A stretch of 64,000 nucleotides of DNA from Rotaria sp. Silwood1 (taxonomy: Eukaryota; Rotifera; Eurotatoria; Philodinida; Philodinidae). Below are positions 22,560 through 34,920 of the stretch, piece by piece; position 1 is the first letter of the stretch; each line of letters opens with the position of its first letter. The stretch spans positions 135,586 to 199,585 of the forward strand of contig CAJNOP010000178.1 of NCBI GenBank assembly GCA_905250075.1, given 5' to 3'. Below the pieces are notes generated by a model. It did not search any database. It had not been told where the DNA came from and saw only the letters and a program-made list of their open reading frames with translations. Position numbers and translations under genes: made by a program.

Positions 22560-25130
22560 TAGTTTTTTTTCCTTTTTTTGTCCGCGATATTCTGTCAAAG
22601 CAAAACCAAATATAATGAACACTTTTCAAGCCTTACCAAAATCGTAATATCAGAGACATTGAAATGGACACCCGTGATCAAGTCAGCAGTTTCCATGATA
22701 GGCACGTCACGTATTCCGTCGACTGTGTTAGATTATTTGTTCGACATGGAATTTTCAATTGTATTAAAGTGTAAGTGAGTTATTCTTTAACCCACACTCA
22801 AAATTACCCCATTTTCTAGTGCTGAGTTTTCGAGGAATATAATCGTATTGTCAGACGTAGCAAATGAATTTTGGCTGAATTATGATGATTCAACGAGAAG
22901 CATCCAAAACAGCTTTTTATCAATTTCATACATTTATTGTCAATCACTTATTTGAAATGTTTTCATAGTATCTTCTCAATAAAATCAGCTAGAAGTCTGA
23001 AGATGTTATGAGGTATACATTTTGAAATGGTCAAATCAATCATGCTAGTGAATAAAGTCTATGTGATGACCGATTATACACGAACTTTTTAATTACGTCT
23101 TATTTTTCATACATATTAGGCTGAAAAATAGTCTATCTTCTCGATATAATTAACTCCAACTTTTTTTTTCTAAAGGCTACTAACTTATTTTCTCCATATA
23201 TAATCTACAATGGGAGACAATTACAGATCATTCGAATTTATGACAAAACAAAAGTTGTTTGACATGGGATTTTTAGTAATTGCAGAAGTCAAAGTTAGTA
23301 ATGATTTAAGGTTCAGCTTGATTGGTGAAACTTTCACCTTATTTTAATATTGCATTAGATAAGATTCTTAGTGATCTTGAGAAAGATAAAAATAATATCA
23401 GAATTATATATTTTCGATATCAGTTTCGTAAAATTTGATATTCGACTTTTATACAATTCGATAGACGATTGGATTTCAAGGAAAACTACATAAATGGCTT
23501 TGATTCAAAATAAAAAAAACTGCTTATAAAATGTATAATGTACCTCATACCTATCCTCGTACGTATATAGTTTACAACAATATGATGTGGAAGGTCGACC
23601 AAAACTTTTTCGTCGAATCAGCATGTCTTTCTCAGCAAAGGTAACACTATCAAGCGCTACAAAAATAATAAACTGCGGGCTCGAAAGCTTCCCCCCTATT
23701 GTTTAGTCTTGACCTACCACGAAAAATATGTACAAATTATCTGATAGTGAATATTGAGCAGCTATAATCTTTATATTTGTGCGTAGAATTGACATAATTA
23801 GTTGAACATAATTATTACTCAACAAAGCTAAACAATTAAGTTCTCAGATATTTTTATACCTGTGAGCTTTACTGTTATCAGAGAAACTTGAATGATGACT
23901 AAGCCACAAGAAGCACTGACTAAAGCCTGAAAAAAAATGGTACGTCAACGATCTGCGAACAATATACTTTTATCTCTACATTAGCAATACAATTCAAAAT
24001 ATAGACAAAATATCTAATAGAATTTAGTATTTGACATAAAACTGCTAAATTAAAGATATGACAAAAGTATTTTGTTGTTATTAGGGAAGAGCATATTGCT
24101 CGACTTTAAGGAAAGTAAATAGCAGTATATCTTTTACGATTGTCTTGTACAAATGGTATAAAGAGACGAATATTTTTTTCGTATGTTGACAGTCGAAAAG
24201 AAAGATACCATGCGCTAAAAAATATGAAGATAAGCTTTCTACATCTATGTCTGATCATTGAAGAATCTGAAGAGAATCAAGAAATATATATCATTGTTGG
24301 ACTAACTCTATTTGTTGACGTCGAACATCTCAATTTTTCAAATTCTAATAAGATTTAAAAGGAATAGAGCGGATAAGATCCTTTCTTGACCCGAAAAATC
24401 ATAAAAACTCTGTTAATTCTTTAAATAAATATTAACGCGTTGATCAAAAGAAGAAAATACTTGTATTGGTTTTATCAACGAGAGCTATTTTTTCTTTAAT
24501 CGATTTATATTTAAGTCAAGCAGATTAAGACTAGTGTCAGCAATATTTAAATATCTATTTAAGAGATATTCATATGGATGTTTTCTTCGAAGAACAAAAA
24601 ACCTTGAATCAGTTTGAGAAACGAAACTAACTCAATGTAAAATTTTCTGATATTTTCGATTTTGTTGGTTATTGCAACTCAATTTCAGACTTTAAAAAGA
24701 AACTAGGGCACTGAAGAACTTTTGGTTGCTGAAAAATTTTTCTTTCGAAATAACAACTTTTGAAATTTGAAAGAACTAAGAGGGCCATTTGTTCAATGTT
24801 ATATAGAATGCTTGGGAAAACCCATATAATTCAGAAGAATGAGGTCTGATAACGGCTAATATTCATCTCATCTGGTAGAAAAATATTTTATTTCTTATAA
24901 AGTTGTATTCAGATCAGGAATTTATAAAAAGAAAAGTGTTTATGTCGGTCGTGATCGTAGTTTTTTTTTCTTTTTTCTGTCAAATATAAACAGTGCTTAC
25001 ATCGTATCGGTAAATTTTCTAGAATACAATAGCACAAAGGCATGACGCTTTGTCGATGGGGTATATAAAAAAGAAAGCAATAGCAACTCATTCTCATTTC
25101 TTATATGATAACATGAAAAGTAGAGTAGAG
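22560..25130. other. Non-coding AT-rich stretch
   Basis: No gene, tRNA or clear repeat is seen. Short open frames (22578-22778, 24140-24358) show no domain. Confidence 0.45.
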
Positions 25131-26209
25131 ATGGGTCAATCAATAATAACTCGATTCGAAGATCTACTAGTCGAAATTTTAATGAAAATCTTCGATTATT
25201 TCAAGGCGAATACAATCTATTTATAATTCTGTCAACTAAACAATCGTCTCAATTCAGCGATTAAATCATTACCTGTTTTGATTTTTACAAAAAAAAGACG
25301 TTTGGGCCCGATTCGTTCGCTCTTCTATTCATTCAAGGCAGTACACGTCAACATTAGCCATTTTGATATACGTACTAGCTACCAGCCAAATGAAATAGAT
25401 GGTAGTCATCGTTTATTCTACACTTATCCTTCAACGAATTACAAGTGGTTTCCACACCGATTCCATCGGATTTGAAAAAATTATTCTCTCTGCTATTTGT
25501 TCACAGTGTTACGCTCGTTAATTTTACCGGCTAGCTCATCAAAACTAGTTCAATTTATATTTCATGGTGAATTCTCTCGCTGGAAAATATGTCATCTCAA
25601 AAAATGTGATCCAGTCATTATCTCGTTGTCAATATCTACTCAACCGCAAAGTCTTCGCCAATTAAACTATACGAGGACAAAAGAGAAGTGAATTCGAAAA
25701 GATCTTATTGATGTGTCCTTCTTTAATCTATTTTGATTTTTTGTGTGATGATGCCATTCCTCCATTTACTTTCGTAAATTGTTTTTTATCATCGATGAAA
25801 TATCTTCGACTCATTGATGTGAAAGATTTTTTATTTCACAATGGTCAATTCGATTTTCTTCTTTTTACGATTTTCTAATCTTCGTCAATTTCATTTGGCC
25901 GTCAATCAATGCGATAAACATCTAGAAATACTTCAATTTCAAAAAGTTGCTGATACTCTTCTTCATCGACTTCCTTCTTTAAAAATATTAGATTTACGTA
26001 TTCAAATAACGAAATTTATGACCTCGGAACGTTTTACAATGTCGCTTGAGGAATTGCTCAAATTCATCCTCTTTTCAATTATGTGCTTGTCTTTTTTGGA
26101 CATGTTATCATTACTTCTTATGGTTTCGTTCCAAATTACTTCTATACTCGTCCTTCTTCTCAATGGTCGTATTGAAATGACTGTAGTATTTACAATAAAA
26201 CTAACGTAA
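25131..26209 (+). pseudogene. Decayed F-box/leucine-rich protein gene
   Basis: From ATG 25131 the frame encodes an F-box start (FEDLLVEILMKIFDYF), then is cut by TAA at 25224-25226; after the stop the F-box continues in frame (FCQLNNRLNSAIKSL). That frame stops again at 25473. Further F-box-protein-like peptides follow in other frames: LRSLILPASSSKLVQF near 25500 and SNLRQFHLAVNQC...LHRLPSLKILDL in 25841-26209. The order matches the bdelloid F-box family (F-box, then repeated leucine-rich strands), so this is one gene with at least two stops and frameshifts. F-box proteins recruit substrates to SCF ubiquitin ligases. Introns cannot explain the stop inside the F-box well. It is related in type to the intact gene at 51398-52313. 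Confidence 0.7.
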
Positions 26210-26215
26210 AATTAA

Positions 26216-28480
26216 AAGTATACATTTAGCTGATTAGGTATGTTTTTTTTTTGATTGTAATAATTTGATGATCAATATTATTTGTATTCATTCATGATAG
26301 ATTGTATGCTAAATAAAACTTTTCTCTAAAATTATGTTTATCTATTTCTCTTCCACCAATAGAAAAGCAATAAAATAATATTCTACATAAGGATGAATTT
26401 TTTCGGTGTGCCTCCTTTATTCACTTACATCCTCAGATAGAAAAACTATAGAGAAATTCCTGCCATATGCCTGAATGAGGAGAGTTTGATTTTTAGAAAG
26501 TTATTGATCAAATATGTTCATCATGTTGATAAAAATTTCAAAAATGAGTTCGTCAAACCATCAAAATAAATTGGTAGTTTACAACTAATGACGTTTAAAA
26601 GAAAAGAAAAGACGTAAGCCACTAAAAAAACACAGCTATTCTCATGATTTTATGTAATCTTCATGTGAAATCTTTCATAAGTATTGTCTATTATTTGAAC
26701 TGATCAATGACAAATATCAAATTATAGCACAATTCGTATTATAGTTCTGTTTATGATTTCAATGCATCGTTTATCAGACAAGAACTTAAAAGCGATTCTT
26801 AAACAGACGGGAGAAATGGACATGTGCACGTTAACTAAACAGAACATATAGGATACATGTAATGGAAAGAATACCTCACACTCAAACACTATACTCCTCA
26901 TTAGCCAGATATTCCATGAGCTCGACGGTATTGTTTTAAATGATTAAAGTCACTATACAAATAAGTTAAATAATAACATTGCTTAATAGTTCTGACAAAT
27001 ATAAATATGATTGCGCCGATAGTATCGCAGTATCACGCACTATTAATGAGACTGAGACCCCAATGGAATATTCGACAAAACCGTGATCTTTCATATCAGA
27101 TACTTCTACTTTCTACATCTACAAGTGATGATCCAGATTCTTGGCTGGCGCAAGTGCTTTTCATGAAAGAGTAAATAGTATTACACCACACGCCATGATA
27201 ACTGTGAAATTCTCAATGTGTACAGGACCATTAAGTGGCACGGCAAAAAGATGTCTATCTCCTCTATAAGACTAATCTGACGAAATGTAGAATAACCAGA
27301 TAATTAGCAAAATTTTGAAAACGTATTTCATGATATGATAGAAGTTCATGAAACTAAAAGAACTTTCAAAAAGGCTTCGTATTTTTTAAAACTTTATTCA
27401 AATAAAGTTTTCAATGCGATTGGTCCATATTTTGAACTGATAGGTTCCTTTGCATACAAATGAAGACTTTGTATCTGTAGAGTCTTTTCTCCTAAGAAAA
27501 TCATAATTTTAAATATAAATCGATCATATTTTCTCAGATTAAGGTGTGAGTATGGGTGCGAATGTCTAGTTCTTCTTTAAACCCACATCCTTACACCCAC
27601 ACCAACACCCAAGTACAGTATCTGAAGAGGTTGAAACTAACATTTTCTTACTCAGCTTCGCGTTGATTCCACGACGGGATTTAATGTATGTATAAGTCTT
27701 GTTGAATACTAAAAGTTTTGAAATTTCATTCTGTAAAAGATGTTGGTACAGATACAACCTTCTGTAAAGTCATAAACATCAATTACTGTTTCTGTATAAC
27801 TTACTGATAGCAGGGTTCACGTTCGAATAACATTCATCATAAGCAAATGCTTGTTTTTAATATAACAAACGTAAATAAAATATAAGTAGTTGCAAGCGCT
27901 TGTCGAAAGCAAATTGGCTGTTTTTTTTAATATTCCTATTCACTTCGTTGTGATGGACTTCGATAACTGGTAGAGATATGTATAAATATGAATTTAGAAT
28001 TTATGTTGCAAAATTTTTATCAATGCTGACAGATTGTTTGTTTTGAATCAAAGTGATATATTTCAGATGGCAAACAATGAAATATTAATTCCCATTTAAT
28101 TCTCAAACACACCCAAAGCAGTTTGTAGATGCATTTAGATGTGTCTATACGGGCAAATACGTCTGGGCGCATTCTAGATTTAAACGCGGTTCATTTTCGT
28201 ATCGATATAGACACGTTCAAATGTGTTTCAACGAACGATCGTGTTTGAGATATAAAAGTGTTTTGGTTTTGGAATAAATCAAATGCATCTAAATGCATTC
28301 AAGTGAGTACACCTACATAAAATGCGTCCGCAGGCATTTCAATATCAAACAAAAACTGGTTCTCTTTTCGAGTAATTAAAAAAAAAACATTTGCAACTGT
28401 TTTAATCCTTTTATTGTTTTGTATAATATCCCGAACATTAGTTGGTAGTATCAGAATTGAAACTTGAATTCAGTTATTAA
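26216..28480. other. Non-coding stretch with hairpin and imperfect inverted repeat
   Basis: No gene was recognised. It contains a hairpin repeat at 27542-27610 and, at about 28125-28340, an imperfect inverted repeat with the word atgcatttagatg on the left and atgcatctaaatgcat on the right, unusually rich in CG dinucleotides, possibly an old MITE. Confidence 0.4.
27542..27610. repeat. Telomere-like hairpin repeat
   Basis: Left arm aggtgtgagtatgggtgcga, spacer with TTCTTC, long right arm of cccacatcc, acacccacacc and acaccc units. Confidence 0.75.
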
Positions 28481-28489
28481 AATGCACGT

Positions 28490-28556
28490 CAAGTATTCAG
28501 CTCAACGATTCAAGCATGCAACAGTTGCATGCTTGAATCGTTGAGCTGAATACTTG
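28490..28556. repeat. Perfect 67-bp palindrome (33-bp arms, 1-nt centre)
   Basis: The arm caagtattcagctcaacgat... (28490-28522) is followed after a single A by its exact reverse complement (28524-28556). A second near-perfect palindrome (aatagttgtagtacaactatt) lies just downstream near 28575. The right-arm sequence recurs, slightly diverged, at about 28990-29020 (gttgcatgcttgaatagttg), followed by a cluster of TTGAATRGTTG words to 29075. Confidence 0.88.
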
Positions 28557-28984
28557 AATAACTGAATAGAAGAATAGTTGTAGTACAACTATTAAACTAC
28601 TCAAGTATACAACCATTCAAATATTGAAGTATTTAGCGCAACTATTAAAGCGTGCAACTATTTTTTTTTTGGATATTGCTGCTTATTGTTACGCACGAAA
28701 GCACTCGTATTGGGATGAAATTAAATTTTAGTATAGCATATGAGCATCTCAAACACATGTGTAATCAATTCAGCTAATTGAAGATAGGCTACCATAAACG
28801 ACTTTTCATAATGTGGAAAGTAATTAATTTGGAGAAAGACTGTAAAAAAAAGATGGAATAATAAAGCAGAATTCAAGATGAGGAAGAGAAAAAAACAAAA
28901 AAAATCCAAAGAGAAAGGATGAGAAAAAGAGACGTTTTATATGAAGAGAAAGAAGAAAAAGAGTAAAGCAGGGAGAAGAGAAAT

Positions 28985-29080
28985 GCAATGGTTGCATGCT
29001 TGAATAGTTGAGCTGAATATTCGAATGGTTGAATACTTGGATTGTTGAATAGTTGGATTGCAACTATTCAACTATTTAAC
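28985..29080. repeat. Cluster of TTGAATAGTTG-type words related to the palindrome
   Basis: The segment starts with a diverged copy of the 28524-28556 arm and continues with repeats such as gaatggttgaatacttgga and ttgaatagttggattgcaac, ending in the inverted form caactattcaactattt. Confidence 0.6.
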
Positions 29081-30369
29081 TTTTATAGTTTACAATGAAG
29101 AACTTTCCCCATATCCACATCGAGAGGTGAGCTCAGTCCTTTTCCCATACCCATACTAAGAGATGTGTTGTAAGTCAGAGACTGCATACCGAATTTAATC
29201 CGAATGAAGATGCTATCGAACCGAGTCAAATTAAATACTAATTTTTACTTAAAGAGGTCGATTTGAATCGAGAGGCCTTCATTCGGTTTGTGTCTGTGGA
29301 TCAGGAATGAATCGAAAAATAACAAAAAGAAAGAATCAAAGACATGCTACAATGTATTGTGGATGTGTGGATGTTTGTGATCGTGCTACTTTTAAGTATC
29401 CTCTTGTATAGTCACGATCACGGTCACACCCACCTACATCCGTACTCTTGAAGCCAGTTTGATATTACACTGTTGAGAAATAGACTTCGATAGTTTTCAG
29501 AAGATTTTTGCATGACTTATTAATTAAATGAAAAATAATGAATTTCTATAAATAATACTAGGAAAGTTTATTCATTATCCATTCAATTGTAATTGATTTA
29601 TCACAAGTATTATTTTCTTTGGGCTTATTATATTCAAAATGATTATTATTCAGATTATGCCACAATATAGAATTTTTATTATTTTCTCATCTTGTTTATC
29701 TTCGCTTGATTATCGGTGCTGCTGATGTTCGAGCATTTGTCGGTGTTCCATTATTCAACTGGTAAAGGAAATAATTCTTCAATCTTAAGATCGATTATTT
29801 TCGACATATAAATAAAAATGGATTTATTTTATTAAAATATACTTTCGATGGTAACTTTATTTTTTTATTTAAGGCAATCCTATACTGCATTATGTGCGAT
29901 GTTGACATAATCTAGCGTCTCCTAATGATAATTTACCTCTAATAAGAAAGGTAAAATGGTAATAGAATTTCTGAAAGCTTTAGAGGAAAGAGAAACGGAA
30001 ACAAGTTCTTTTCTACGAGAACAGGAATCACCTTTTTTTTTCCACAGCAGCAAAAACAAAATTATTTTGAAGGGAACGGTAATAAAGGTTTTTTTCTACA
30101 AAAACAAGAAAATCTTTTTCTCTGGAAACGGGAACAAACAAACGTTTTTCCCGTAGGATTCTACGCTTTGCAACAACAACTCAATGACTGAATGAATACA
30201 TAAAAGTGTCGTTGCTAGACATTGTCAATAAAGTTTTTCTAGATTTTTCTCTCTCTATAATGAATTTCTTTGCCATTCCAGGTCTGTTATGTTCTAACAT
30301 TGATTTTTCCCTTGCTATTTTAGATGTAAAGCTCTTTTTATTGTGTTTGATCGCGTCAATAAATAAACT
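29081..30369. other. Intergenic stretch upstream of the ADP-ribosyltransferase gene
   Basis: It contains a long hairpin repeat at 29358-29441. A short coding-looking piece around 29697-29760 (IIGAADVRAFVGVPLFNW in one frame) could be a gene scrap, but is too short to identify. The A/T-rich stretch at 29990-30160 contains loosely repeated aacgggaacaa words. Confidence 0.4.
29358..29441. repeat. Telomere-like hairpin repeat, long arms
   Basis: Left arm tgtggatgtgtggatgtttgt followed by gatcgtg; right arm cacgatcacggtcacaccca followed by cctacatcc. GTGATCGTG pairs exactly with CACGATCAC inside the telomere-like outer arms. Confidence 0.75.
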
Positions 30370-33280
30370 ATGGCTGAATCCAATGATCTGAGCGATGTTG
30401 TACACCGCTTTGTTGAGAAACATCAAAGTTGTATAATACCTCTGCATTCATATCTAGTAGTTATCAAATGCAAAGGTCAATACAAACTACTTGAACAGGG
30501 ACTGAATCAGTTATGTAATGCTAAAAACAAATCTTTATACATATTCTATAGCGCCGATGAGTGTTACAATTTCATTACTTCAAAAGTAGCCGATAATGAG
30601 CTTATGGTATTCACAGTTCACGTCCAAATTGAACTAGCTGACGAGCTCATTCCAAAAATTGCTGCAACGGCGGAAGTTCAAGATATTCTTGTTATCGGTG
30701 GCCGTCCACCGAGTACAGAAGAACGAGAAAGGATGGAAGCATTTCGAAAAGTAAGTAATCAAATCCAGAAGTTGAGAAGAGTTAATTTTTATTTGCAAAT
30801 AGAAGGTTAGAGTTGTTTGCTTGTTACTTCAATTACGGGTGTGCGAGTTATTAAAAAAAATTGGAGTTTGGAGATACAATAGAGCATGGTTACCTCGATT
30901 AAAGGGAGAAGTATATGATGAAAAAAACTTCATTTATCCTCTTTTATATACATGGATGTTGAGCTACTTTCAGAATCTAAGAAGTTTATCAACCTGTTTC
31001 ACTTACGATCAGGGTAGGCACTATACGATGCGGCAGAAAAAAAAAACTACTTATGATTAAAATAGTTCTGTCGTAGTTCTCATTTTAGTGTCACAGATAC
31101 AATATTACAATCCTTCACTTTCTTACTTTCTACAAAACCATAATCTTCGTTAGTCTAGTGCCAAGCTAGTCGGCATCTAATAAAAGTCTCATTTATGAAG
31201 CCAATTGAAAAATTATTCAGTAACTTAGCTGACGAATTAAAGATGCATTTCAAAAAGTCATTCACGTCACGTAGAAAAATGAAAATATTTTCTTGTAGCA
31301 ATGATTGCCATTTTTAATAGTCACTCATTCTCAGATATGAGCAACTCACGAGTTTTTTAGTAACAAGCAAATTCAATTGAAAAACTGGCTTAACAGATTC
31401 GTTTCTATCGTATCTTGCTGTATGCAGAAGAGTTTTTTTTCATTCGTCGGAATTCACTTTTTATGAAATCCAATACATGAATCGATAGAATATACATGTT
31501 GAGATTGTAGGTTAGCTTTATCAACGACAAAACGGACCAAGATATGCCGTCTCATCATGATGAAATCGACAATCAAGAAATAACAAAGAAAGAGCGTCTG
31601 AACGGACCCATACCATTCAATGAAATATATAATGAAACTTCGTCTGAAGACAAATCTCTGTATAACGGGCCACTTGACCGTTCAGGCGTATGCCTTTATT
31701 CGGCAAATACCCTATTACGTCGTTTTGCACTGCGATTTCTGCTAGACACTGGATCTTCGTTGTCCAATCGTGACGAACTCATCAAATTACTAATAAATAA
31801 ACCTTCCGTGATGGAAAACTTCATCGAAATACTCAAACAGACATACTCAGCCGATGTCGCAATCTATTTTTATACGAGATATGAAATCATTTACAAAGAA
31901 TTGAACGCAGCTTTGCGCTCTCTAAAGATCTCTAATCTCATCGCATTTCAGTTCATGCTCAAAGATATCTATGCACAGCTGCGCGAAAACATGGCTCATG
32001 AATTGAACGATCAGCCTATTACGGTATATAGAGGTCAAGTGGCTCACGTATTCGAAATACTTGAGTTATTTAGTATATTCGAAAAGCGAGTACCTATCAC
32101 AATCACAAGTTTCTTCTCAACTACATGTGATAGAAATACCGCTTTTGCATTTCTTTACGGGGGCATTGAACAACAACAGAATGTACTTCTTGTTCCTATT
32201 CTATTCACGATTAATATTCGACAAGAAGACATATCATTGAATTACCCATTTGCCAATATAGCTCGATATAGTGCGTATAATGAGAACGAAGTTCTATTCT
32301 CACCTGGTCAGTCGTTTATCATAAATAAGTTTGAAATTATATATGGAAATCAACCATTTATTTACACCATTGAAATGAGTCTCTATAATCAAATCGATGA
32401 TATTCTCGATGCCCAATACATGCAATTGAAAAATGAATATGAAATAACAACTCATGAACCTCTGGCGCATCTCGCTAAAATGCTTATCTTATATAAACGA
32501 TATGATGAATCAAAGGACATATATGTACGTTTGCTAGAGCAGAATATTGATCAAGCAACGAAGATGGCTTGTTATGATGGTTTGGCCAAACTTGCAACAT
32601 TCAAAAGGAATAAAGATGAAATGATGTTTTATAACAAAAAGTTAGAAGAACTCAAGTTTGGTATTCAGTATTCACCTCCGTGCACAGACGCGATTCGACT
32701 CAGCAATGAAGATGCACGGAAACTTAGCTTACTATTTCACAAACTTCAGCAGCTCATGGTGAAAGTGCCTATGAATGGATCATTGAAACAGCTACTTAAT
32801 TACCATACAAGTACAGAAAATAAAGAAGCCATGAATATTATACCAAAAACAGCATTCGATCTTGCTATGTTGTTGATAAAATCTGGTGACTACAGTTTAG
32901 CAATAACCTATTTCCAAATCTCACTGATGAGTCTCAGATTCGCTATGCATGCATCACCTGATTATCTTCTCAACTCAAAGTGCTACACTCAGCTTGGTCA
33001 TTGTTATCGTCAATTGAAACAGTATGATCAAGCTCTAGAGAATTACACATTGGCATTGAAAAGTGATATACCTTTACCACTTGATGATTACACTGAGATA
33101 GTGGCAAGCACCGGTTATGCACTGGAACTGACCAATCAATTCGAAGCTGCGCTATCTAAATACATCGAAGTGGCGGAGATCTATCAAAAGAAGGCAAAAG
33201 AGAACGATCCAAACGATGTAAACTTCATTGAGGAACGTATCAAACAAGTGCTATCACATATTTTTCCTCCGGATGAATGA
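30370..33280 (+). CDS. Mono-ADP-ribosyltransferase (ART) with C-terminal TPR repeats (2 exons)
   Basis: Predicted arginine-type NAD-dependent mono-ADP-ribosyltransferase; substrate and location unknown. Exon 1 is 30370-30750, ending at a consensus gtaagt donor; exon 2 starts at 31511 after attgtag. Both boundaries are phase 0, and the eleven codons before the ATG at 31544 are open in frame, giving 716 residues. Residues 1-127 form the N-terminal domain usual in bdelloid ART-TPR proteins. The ART domain follows, with the R-S-E triad visible: Arg301 in TVYRGQ, Ser330 in SFFSTT and the ExE pair Glu385/Glu387 in NENEVLFSPGQ, so it appears catalytically intact. Residues about 425-700 hold TPR units, including YTQLGHCYRQLKQYDQALENY and TGYALELTNQFEAALSKY. 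There is no signal peptide. This family is expanded in bdelloids. It could be annotated as two genes if the intron is missed. Confidence 0.87.
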
Positions 33281-33448
33281 GCCTCATTGAAACGATATCT
33301 GCGTAGCGTTGGCAGTTCATTTATTTAATCCGAATAAATTTCAAGACATATTTGATATTGGAAACTTCTACTAATCGGCTAGAATCAAGATTTAGTGAGG
33401 GAATATTGTTGCTAATAGGAACGAAAAGATCAAATATCAATATCTGAA

Positions 33449-33611
33449 TGGGGGTGTGAGTGTTGGTGTGGATGTGGATCATCAGATAAGATACTTCCAT
33501 ACCCACACGATCCAACCCACCCACCCACACACCGACACCCACCCCACATCCACACCCACCCACACACCCACACCTACACCCACCCACACATCCACACCTA
33601 CACCGACACCC
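33449..33611. repeat. Telomere-like hairpin repeat with expanded C-rich arm
   Basis: Left arm tgggggtgtgagtgttggtg followed by tggatgtgg; spacer aagatacttcc; then about 115 bp of cacccacac/ccgacaccc/cctacaccc units. It is the longest C-rich arm in the window, consistent with slippage or telomere-type extension. Confidence 0.85.
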
Positions 33612-33753
33612 TCTGAACTGTTCTACCTACACTGGAATCGGCGTAGAAAAGCTTCATGACTGCATTGTTGATGAATCCAGGGTAAATGCAATCAACGCCA
33701 TGTTCTTCCCGGTCATGATGACTATTGTTGCTATTGTAGATATCAACATTTCG

Positions 33754-34017
33754 TCAGGATTTGACCACACCCACTGCACATTTCAGTAGTTCAGATGCCT
33801 TCATGGCTGGAATGTAAAAGGACATACCTTTAATGATGGTTTCTCCGTAGAGTTGTTTCTCTGTGCTTGATAGCCCATGCACAAGGCGCTGTAACTATTC
33901 GACAGGCAGTTGCTGTGCTTGCGAGCTGAATGCATTAGTAATAGGCGCATAGGTGATGAAACCAGTACCATCATCTAAATTCGAGAACATGCAATGCGCA
34001 TCCATGCCGAAGAACAT
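33754..34017 (-). pseudogene. Oxidoreductase-like gene fragment between two hairpin repeats
   Basis: On the minus strand the frame from 34017 reads MFFGMDAHCMFSNLDDGTGF, then TYAPITNAFSS, is interrupted by one TAG about 42 codons in, and continues open (LQRLVHGLSSTEKQLYG...YIPAMKASELL) to a TGA at 33754. Composition is clearly coding-like and richer in G+C than its surroundings. The peptide is reminiscent of the central part of FAD-dependent oxidoreductases, but this is a weak resemblance and not a family assignment. The fragment lacks both ends of any such protein. It lies immediately between the hairpin elements at 33449-33611 and 34024-34115, starting only 6 bp from the second. Confidence 0.45.
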
Positions 34018-34023
34018 GAAGGA

Positions 34024-34115
34024 TGGGGGTGTGGATGCGGGTGTGAATGTGGGTGTAGATGAAGAGACGCACTAAACCCACACCAATACTCACACCCACA
34101 CTCACCCACCCCCAC
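34024..34115. repeat. Telomere-like hairpin repeat
   Basis: Left arm tgggggtgtggatgcgggtg followed by tgaatgtgggtgta; spacer with GAAGAG; right arm cccacaccaatactcacacc followed by cacactcacccacccccac. Confidence 0.85.
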
Positions 34116-34920
34116 AATTTGACCATCAATTCATTAATAAAAAGAGCATGTTAGATCAGACTCGATCAGATATGAGCAGACAAGATCTGACTTGATCATG
34201 ACTACTTGTTTCTTTGTTTATACATCTTGTATGACCGGATGCGATCTGGCAAGAACCATTCTTTTGGTTATTGTACGTTTCTTAATCTATGAATCTTGTA
34301 AAATTGCTGCTGGTGTCTGTTAATGAGAATCTAAGAAAATCTATAAAGAAAGTAGCCTGTACGAGCTTGCAAGATCCCAAGTTCAGATTGTACAAAAAAA
34401 TCTTGTATGTGTAAGATCTTATAAAATCTTGTACAATCTAATGTCTGCTTTTTTGACCTGGCTTGATTCGACAAAAACGAGAACCAATGTACAAGATTCA
34501 GATGGATGCTGTAGTCAAAGACATGACCACATTGACTCTCCCATAAACGGGTTGAATCAACAATTAAGACTATTTCATTCAATTTCATCTTGAGAGTAAC
34601 ATGTTCTATCAATTGGAAAAGAATCTCCACTATTAGTCATCTATTGACCTTGTCAATGCAATATATGCTATTAAATACAAACAACGTTATTCTGATGTCT
34701 ATATGTACACGAGTGTAGCGCAAATAAATGATGAAAAAAATGAATTAAAAAAAATAACGTTTATTGGTATTTAAATAAGTAAAAAACATAATAAAGTAAA
34801 GAACAACAAAACTTTTATGAGACTATCAGTGCTTACTTCGGATTTGTAATGCATCGTTGTTCACGATGACTACAATGATTCAATGAAAAATCAATAGAAT
34901 GCATAAATATATCAAATTAG
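34116..34920. other. Intergenic stretch
   Basis: No gene could be supported. There are several scattered gatctgacttgatc- and acaagatctt-like words at 34150-34500, suggesting a degenerate repeat; the open frame at 34331-34630 (minus) runs through them. Confidence 0.35.

Noticed and set aside
22249..22629. Minus-strand open frame of 126 codons over the phosphotransferase gene
   Set aside because: It is a shadow on the opposite strand of a GC-rich gene; the plus-strand frame has the conserved motifs.
28721..29063. Two overlapping minus-strand Phe-rich open frames
   Set aside because: They run through A/G-rich simple sequence and the TTGAATAGTTG word cluster, with no domain.
33456..33659. Plus-strand His/Thr/Pro-rich open frame
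   Set aside because: It is translation of the C-rich arm of a hairpin repeat, with no other coding sign.
33449..34115. A true chromosome end (telomere)
   Set aside because: The TGTGGG-like units are short, inverted and internal, with genes on both sides; this is not a terminal array.
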